Shown here one piece after another: positions 21,541-24,796 of a stretch of 24,796 bases of DNA. The DNA comes from a virus. The stretch is taken from positions 1 through 24,796 of IMG/VR virus record IMGVR_UViG_3300003937_000281; one strand, given 5' to 3'. The first letter of the stretch is position 1. Each line of letters opens with the position of its first letter. Below the pieces are notes generated by a model. It ran no database searches. It saw only the letters and a list, made by a program, of their open reading frames with translations, and was not told the origin of the DNA. The position numbers and the translations under genes are program-made.

Positions 21541-22399
21541 TAGAATTTTTGATAATAAATTACACGTTATAGGTGAGGTAGATAATTTAGGTTTTGATAA
21601 TTCAGAAGGATTAAGAATTCCAGATGAATATTTAGAAAATGAAGAATTTGTTATATGTAGAGGTGCTCAAGGAATTGGAGATTGGGGAGTAATATCTGCA
21701 ATGCCGAGATTATTAAAAGAAAAGTATCCAGATTGTAAGGTAATAATACCATCAAGTAAAATGATTAAAAGTATATTTGAAGTGGATTCTAATATTTCAG
21801 AATTGATATTTGCCAATAATCCATTCGTAGATGAGTTTGTTGATGAGATTAATGATGAAGTGTTTCACGACCATTATAGAATATATGATACAGATATTAT
21901 TGATGTACCACTTATTAAACAAATGTTAAAGTTTTGGCAGTTTGAAGAAAATGAAATGGAAGACTGTAGACCAGAAATGTATTGGAGTGATGAGGAAAAA
22001 GAATTAGGTGATGGGATTATAAAACAAGTTGTAGGTGATAAAGTTTTTGGTGGACTATTGGTATCTGATAGATTTGGAACTCAATATGGAAACCATAATG
22101 AATTAACCTTAAAGAACGAAACTTACAAGATAACTAAAATTTTAAAAGAAAATCCATTACCATATTTTTATTGGACATTCAAACCCATTGGAGAAACACC
22201 ATTCTTTTTTACAAAACTAGCTTTAGATATGAGAAATATAGATTTGAGAATTCAGTTATATATTAGGTCAAAGGCAAAGTTAAATGTAGGTAATCAATGT
22301 GGTACTTTACAAACCATTAGTAGATATTCGAAACTTTATACAGTTCAACGACAGTTTCCAATTGCACACAATTATGTAGATGGTGAGATTTATTTATGA
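21530..22399 (+). CDS. Possible GT9-like (heptosyltransferase-type) glycosyltransferase
   Basis: This is a 289-residue protein. Residues 45-67 (GAQGIGDWGVISAMPRLLKEKYP) followed by CKVIIPSS match the start of GT9 ADP-heptose transferases, where R-x-x-x-x-G-D precedes a helix ending in P. The C-terminal NVGNQCGTLQTISRYSKLY around 255-272 could be the donor-domain end. No complete GT9 signature is visible, so function is inferred from this local match and from the transferase neighbours. The start overlaps the upstream gene by 11 nt and the stop overlaps the next (ATGA). Confidence 0.5.
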   Translation: MLFNRIFDNKLHVIGEVDNLGFDNSEGLRIPDEYLENEEFVICRGAQGIGDWGVISAMPRLLKEKYPDCKVIIPSSKMIKSIFEVDSNISELIFANNPFVDEFVDEINDEVFHDHYRIYDTDIIDVPLIKQMLKFWQFEENEMEDCRPEMYWSDEEKELGDGIIKQVVGDKVFGGLLVSDRFGTQYGNHNELTLKNETYKITKILKENPLPYFYWTFKPIGETPFFFTKLALDMRNIDLRIQLYIRSKAKLNVGNQCGTLQTISRYSKLYTVQRQFPIAHNYVDGEIYL

Positions 22400-23208
22400 G
22401 TAATGTAGTTGTCTATACTGCAATTTTTGGTGGATATGATTTCTTATATGAACCATTGGTTAAACCTGATAATGTAGATTATGTGTGTTTTACTGATAGT
22501 AAAGATATGAAATCGGATACTTGGGATATTAGATATACTTTACCATTGTATAATAATCCAGAGTTAAAAAATCCAGCAGTTAGAAATGCTAGAAAACATA
22601 AGGCACTACCACATAGATTTTTATCAGAATATGAGTATAGTGTTTGGGTTGATGGTAATGCACAATGTAGAGGTGATGTTAATGAATTGATAGAAGGATG
22701 TTTGTGGGATCATAATGAGGCTTCTGATGGTGGACAAACGGGGGCAATCATTCCAGCACATTCATCACCGAAACCAAATATGGCAGTATATGATAAAATG
22801 TGTTGTACTCTTGATCCGTGGAATTGTATTTATGAAGAAGCAAGAAGGATATTTCAGTTTGGTGAAAAGAATTTAGAAAGAGAACCTTGGAAGGGAATCA
22901 AGGCATATAAAGATGATCCTAAATTGATACAGAAACAAACTGATAAATATATGAGAGAAAATTATCCACCCAATTTAGGATTATTAAGTGCAATGGTATT
23001 GGTTAGAAGACATAATGAAGCGGATGTGAAGAAGGTAGGAGAAGAATGGTGGGAAGAAATGAAATATTATAGTCATTTAGATCAAATGAGTTTTAATTAT
23101 GTGGCGTGGAAAAATAGATTAAATTTTAATTGGATAAAGGAAGATGTTAGAGAGTGCACACACTTTCAACACAAAGGAATACACAAGGTGAAATTAAATG
23201 AAAAATAG
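22396..23208 (+). CDS. DUF616 (TOD1/MUCI70)-like glycosyltransferase
   Basis: This is a 270-residue protein. VVYTAIFGGYDFL (residues 5-17) near the start, CFTDSKD (31-37), WVDGN (84-88) and the late DQMSFNYV match the order seen in DUF616/TOD1-MUCI70 domain proteins, which are thought to be GT-A-like glycosyltransferases. The WVDGN Asp would take the role of the DxD metal ligand. There are no membrane segments. Translation is ATGA-coupled to the preceding gene, and the stop overlaps the fucose synthase gene by 11 nt. Substrate unknown. Confidence 0.78.
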   Translation: MSNVVVYTAIFGGYDFLYEPLVKPDNVDYVCFTDSKDMKSDTWDIRYTLPLYNNPELKNPAVRNARKHKALPHRFLSEYEYSVWVDGNAQCRGDVNELIEGCLWDHNEASDGGQTGAIIPAHSSPKPNMAVYDKMCCTLDPWNCIYEEARRIFQFGEKNLEREPWKGIKAYKDDPKLIQKQTDKYMRENYPPNLGLLSAMVLVRRHNEADVKKVGEEWWEEMKYYSHLDQMSFNYVAWKNRLNFNWIKEDVRECTHFQHKGIHKVKLNEK

Positions 23209-24142
23209 ATATGATTTATTAATTACAGGTGGGAGTGGATTAGTTGGTAAACATTTACAAAAATATATAATTAGTAATCATCCGTTTGAACCAGAAGGTC
23301 AAGATACTGTAAAATATTTATCAAGTTTGGATGTAGATTTAACTAATTATAAAGAAACGAGTGATGTTTTAAAATATTACCACCCTAAAAGGGTTATACA
23401 TTTGGCAGCAAGAGTGGGTGGTATTGAAGATAATATGAACTATCCTATTGATTATTTGGAAACTAATTTATCAATAGATACTAATGTGTTAAAGGCAAGT
23501 CATGAACAAGGAGTTGAAAGATTAACTGCTTGTTTATCGAGTTGTATTTTTCCAGATGTGGTAGATAAATATCCAATGACGGAAGGTGATGTTTTTAAAG
23601 GTAAGGCACCAGCAGGTAATTTTGCATATGCTATGGCTAAAAGAACTTTGTTAACCAGAATAGAATCATATAATAAACAATATGGATTGAGTTGGAATTG
23701 GGTAGCACCTTGTAATTTGTATGGAGAGTATGATAAATTTGAAGACCACCATAGTCATTTCATACCAGCACTACTTAAAAAGATTTATTATGCAACAGAT
23801 AAGATAACATTGTTTGGTTCAGGTAAACCATATAGACAATTTATGTACGCGGACGATTTGGCTAAAGTATTTAAATTTGTTATTGATAATGATATAGTTG
23901 AAAGTTTTAATGTGGCACCCAATTTTAATTTCACAATTAAGGAAATGGCAGAAACTGCATTAAAAGTTTGTGGGAAAGAAGATTTGAAAATTGAATGGGA
24001 TAGTGATAAACCAGATGGTCAGTTTAGAAAAGATATTAGTTCTGAAAAATTATTAGGGTTATATCCCAATTTTGAATTTACAAGTTTGGAAGATGGTATG
24101 AGAAAAACATATGAGAAATTGAATGAGGTTTTAAATGATTAG
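23198..24142 (+). CDS. fcl: GDP-L-fucose synthase-like NAD-dependent epimerase/reductase
   Basis: This is a 314-residue short-chain dehydrogenase/epimerase. The Rossmann motif is GGSGLVG at residues 11-17. HLAARVGGI (68-76), SSCIFPD (114-120) and the catalytic Tyr144-x-x-x-Lys148 (in NFAYAMAKR) follow. The HLAA-x-VGG pattern together with SSCI(F/Y)P is characteristic of GDP-L-fucose synthase, which converts GDP-4-keto-6-deoxymannose to GDP-L-fucose with NADPH. Length matches the family (about 310-320). The partner GDP-mannose 4,6-dehydratase (Gmd) is not in the window and may be elsewhere in the phage or host. The downstream kinase-like and DegT genes overlap in series. Confidence 0.9.
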   Translation: MKNRYDLLITGGSGLVGKHLQKYIISNHPFEPEGQDTVKYLSSLDVDLTNYKETSDVLKYYHPKRVIHLAARVGGIEDNMNYPIDYLETNLSIDTNVLKASHEQGVERLTACLSSCIFPDVVDKYPMTEGDVFKGKAPAGNFAYAMAKRTLLTRIESYNKQYGLSWNWVAPCNLYGEYDKFEDHHSHFIPALLKKIYYATDKITLFGSGKPYRQFMYADDLAKVFKFVIDNDIVESFNVAPNFNFTIKEMAETALKVCGKEDLKIEWDSDKPDGQFRKDISSEKLLGLYPNFEFTSLEDGMRKTYEKLNEVLND

Positions 24143-24653
24143 TATTATTTCTGGCCCCACGTGTGTAGGAAAAACCTATTTTATGGAGAATAAAAAAGAT
24201 AGAATATTAGAACTTAATAATTTACCACCAACAATGGAATTTCATGCGACAGGAAGTATAAGTAGTACTCATTTAGAGTTTCCAGAAGTAGTAAGTCATT
24301 GGAAAAAACGGAACGATGGTGGAGCTGTAGTTGATCAACTTATTTGTATTCATCATAATCGATTAACGGAGCCACAACGTACCGTGTTAATAAACGCTTA
24401 TAAGGACAATGATGATTGTTTTTCAAAAAATGTGATTATACTTGGAATTCCATATTCTGAATATAAAGTTAGAGTTAAATTGCGGGGCAAGATACATGAA
24501 AGGCTTAGTAGTGCTCGTTTACTTCACACAATAAATCGATATAAAGATTGGATTGAAGAATTGAATAAAAACGAAATACCATATAAGTTTGTAGAGGCAC
24601 TTGGAGATTATAAAGTTTTAGAAGAAGAAGAATTTTTTAGGATGATAAAATGA
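24135..24653 (+). CDS. P-loop kinase-like NTPase
   Basis: This is a 172-residue protein with an N-terminal Walker A motif GPTCVGKT (residues 7-14) after a hydrophobic strand (ISII). The size and single P-loop fit small nucleoside, nucleotide or sugar kinases and adenylate-kinase-like folds. VVDQLICIH (about 66-74) could include the Walker B Asp. The substrate is unknown. Placement between fucose synthase and an aminotransferase would suit a sugar kinase, but that is inference. It overlaps the upstream stop by 8 nt and the downstream start by 4 (ATGA). Confidence 0.7.
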   Translation: MISIISGPTCVGKTYFMENKKDRILELNNLPPTMEFHATGSISSTHLEFPEVVSHWKKRNDGGAVVDQLICIHHNRLTEPQRTVLINAYKDNDDCFSKNVIILGIPYSEYKVRVKLRGKIHERLSSARLLHTINRYKDWIEELNKNEIPYKFVEALGDYKVLEEEEFFRMIK

Positions 24654-24796
24654 TTAGTTTAGTAAAAGATACAATAGATAAAAAAGATATCAATAGATTA
24701 ATAGAGTGGTTAAAAACTTATCCGAGATTAACAAAGGGAGCGGTAACATTAGAATTTGAAGAAAAGTTTTCTAATTGGTTAGGAAGAAAACATTCA
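24650..24796 (+). CDS. DegT/DnrJ/EryC1 sugar aminotransferase, 3'-truncated by window
   Basis: The first 49 codons are visible and the frame is open to the last base. MISLVKDTIDKKDINRLIEWL, then LTKGAVTLEFEEKFSNWLG, matches the N-terminal helix and G-x-x-x-x-x-FE-x-x-F pattern of PLP-dependent nucleotide-sugar aminotransferases (DegT family, aspartate aminotransferase fold I). These enzymes add an amino group to keto-deoxy sugars such as dTDP-, UDP- or GDP-4-keto sugars. The PLP Lys lies beyond the window. The start is ATGA-coupled to the kinase-like gene, extending the nucleotide-sugar part of the block. Confidence 0.75.
   Translation, partial: MISLVKDTIDKKDINRLIEWLKTYPRLTKGAVTLEFEEKFSNWLGRKHS

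Noticed and set aside
1-24796. tRNA genes or CRISPR array
   Set aside because: Nearly every base is in a coding frame, the largest gap is 72 nt and holds no tRNA-like structure, and no regularly spaced short repeats were seen.

Overview
This window looks like part of a T4-like (Tevenvirinae-type) myovirus of a marine, low-GC host. The type assignment rests on recognisable T4-family replisome proteins: the gp43 polymerase C-terminus, the gp45 clamp, and the gp44 and gp62 clamp-loader subunits. A marine pelagiphage- or cyanophage-like origin is inferred from the AT-rich sequence and from the accessory genes (ClpP, Hc1-like protein, sugar genes, many glycosyltransferases). The host itself is not identifiable here. 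All genes lie on the + strand and are packed with ATGA or TAATG overlaps. Only two spacers exceed 30 nt (1697-1768 and 12073-12117), and no gene-free stretch reaches 300 bases. I saw no tRNA, rRNA, transposase, integrase or CRISPR array.

Replication block (2-6749): DNA polymerase (5' end outside the window), sliding clamp, a solitary SPPY-type DNA methyltransferase, the clamp-loader ATPase gp44, a ClpP-type protease with an intact catalytic triad, a small histone H1/Hc1-like DNA-binding protein, two small unknown proteins (one a zinc ribbon), the clamp-loader small subunit gp62 with a strong hairpin inside its coding sequence, and a DUF1599/Nmad1-like nucleotide-related protein. The order differs from T4 (43-regA-62-44-45): the clamp follows the polymerase, gp44 and gp62 are separated by four inserted genes, and no regA is recognised.

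Middle accessory block (6758-12312): a three-gene coupled cassette (Gfo/Idh/MocA dehydrogenase, Ldh2/MDH2-type dehydrogenase, CMP-sugar cytidylyltransferase) that probably makes and activates an acidic sugar. It is followed by a Trp-rich MORN/YwqK-like repeat protein, a RecB/Cas4-like PD-(D/E)XK nuclease with a putative four-Cys iron-sulfur site, an unknown protein, a SLOG/DUF2493 nucleotide-binding protein and a small ribbon-helix-helix candidate.

Glycan block (12309-24796): two GT4-like glycosyltransferases, a zinc-ribbon protein, an unknown, a WaaE-like GT2, a helical unknown, a GT-A enzyme, a GT-B-like enzyme, a tandem pair of sulfotransferase-like paralogues, a second GT2, a GT9-like protein, a DUF616-like protein, GDP-L-fucose synthase, a P-loop kinase-like protein and the start of a DegT-family sugar aminotransferase. 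The layout suggests a phage-encoded glycan pathway: nucleotide-sugar synthesis, serial transfer and possibly sulfation. Its target (virion protein, modified phage DNA or host surface) cannot be decided from this sequence. The most unusual features are the tandem paralogues with one sharply diverged segment, the replisome operon carrying ClpP, an H1-like protein and a methyltransferase, the intragenic hairpin in gp62, and the paired AT palindromes in the only real spacers.
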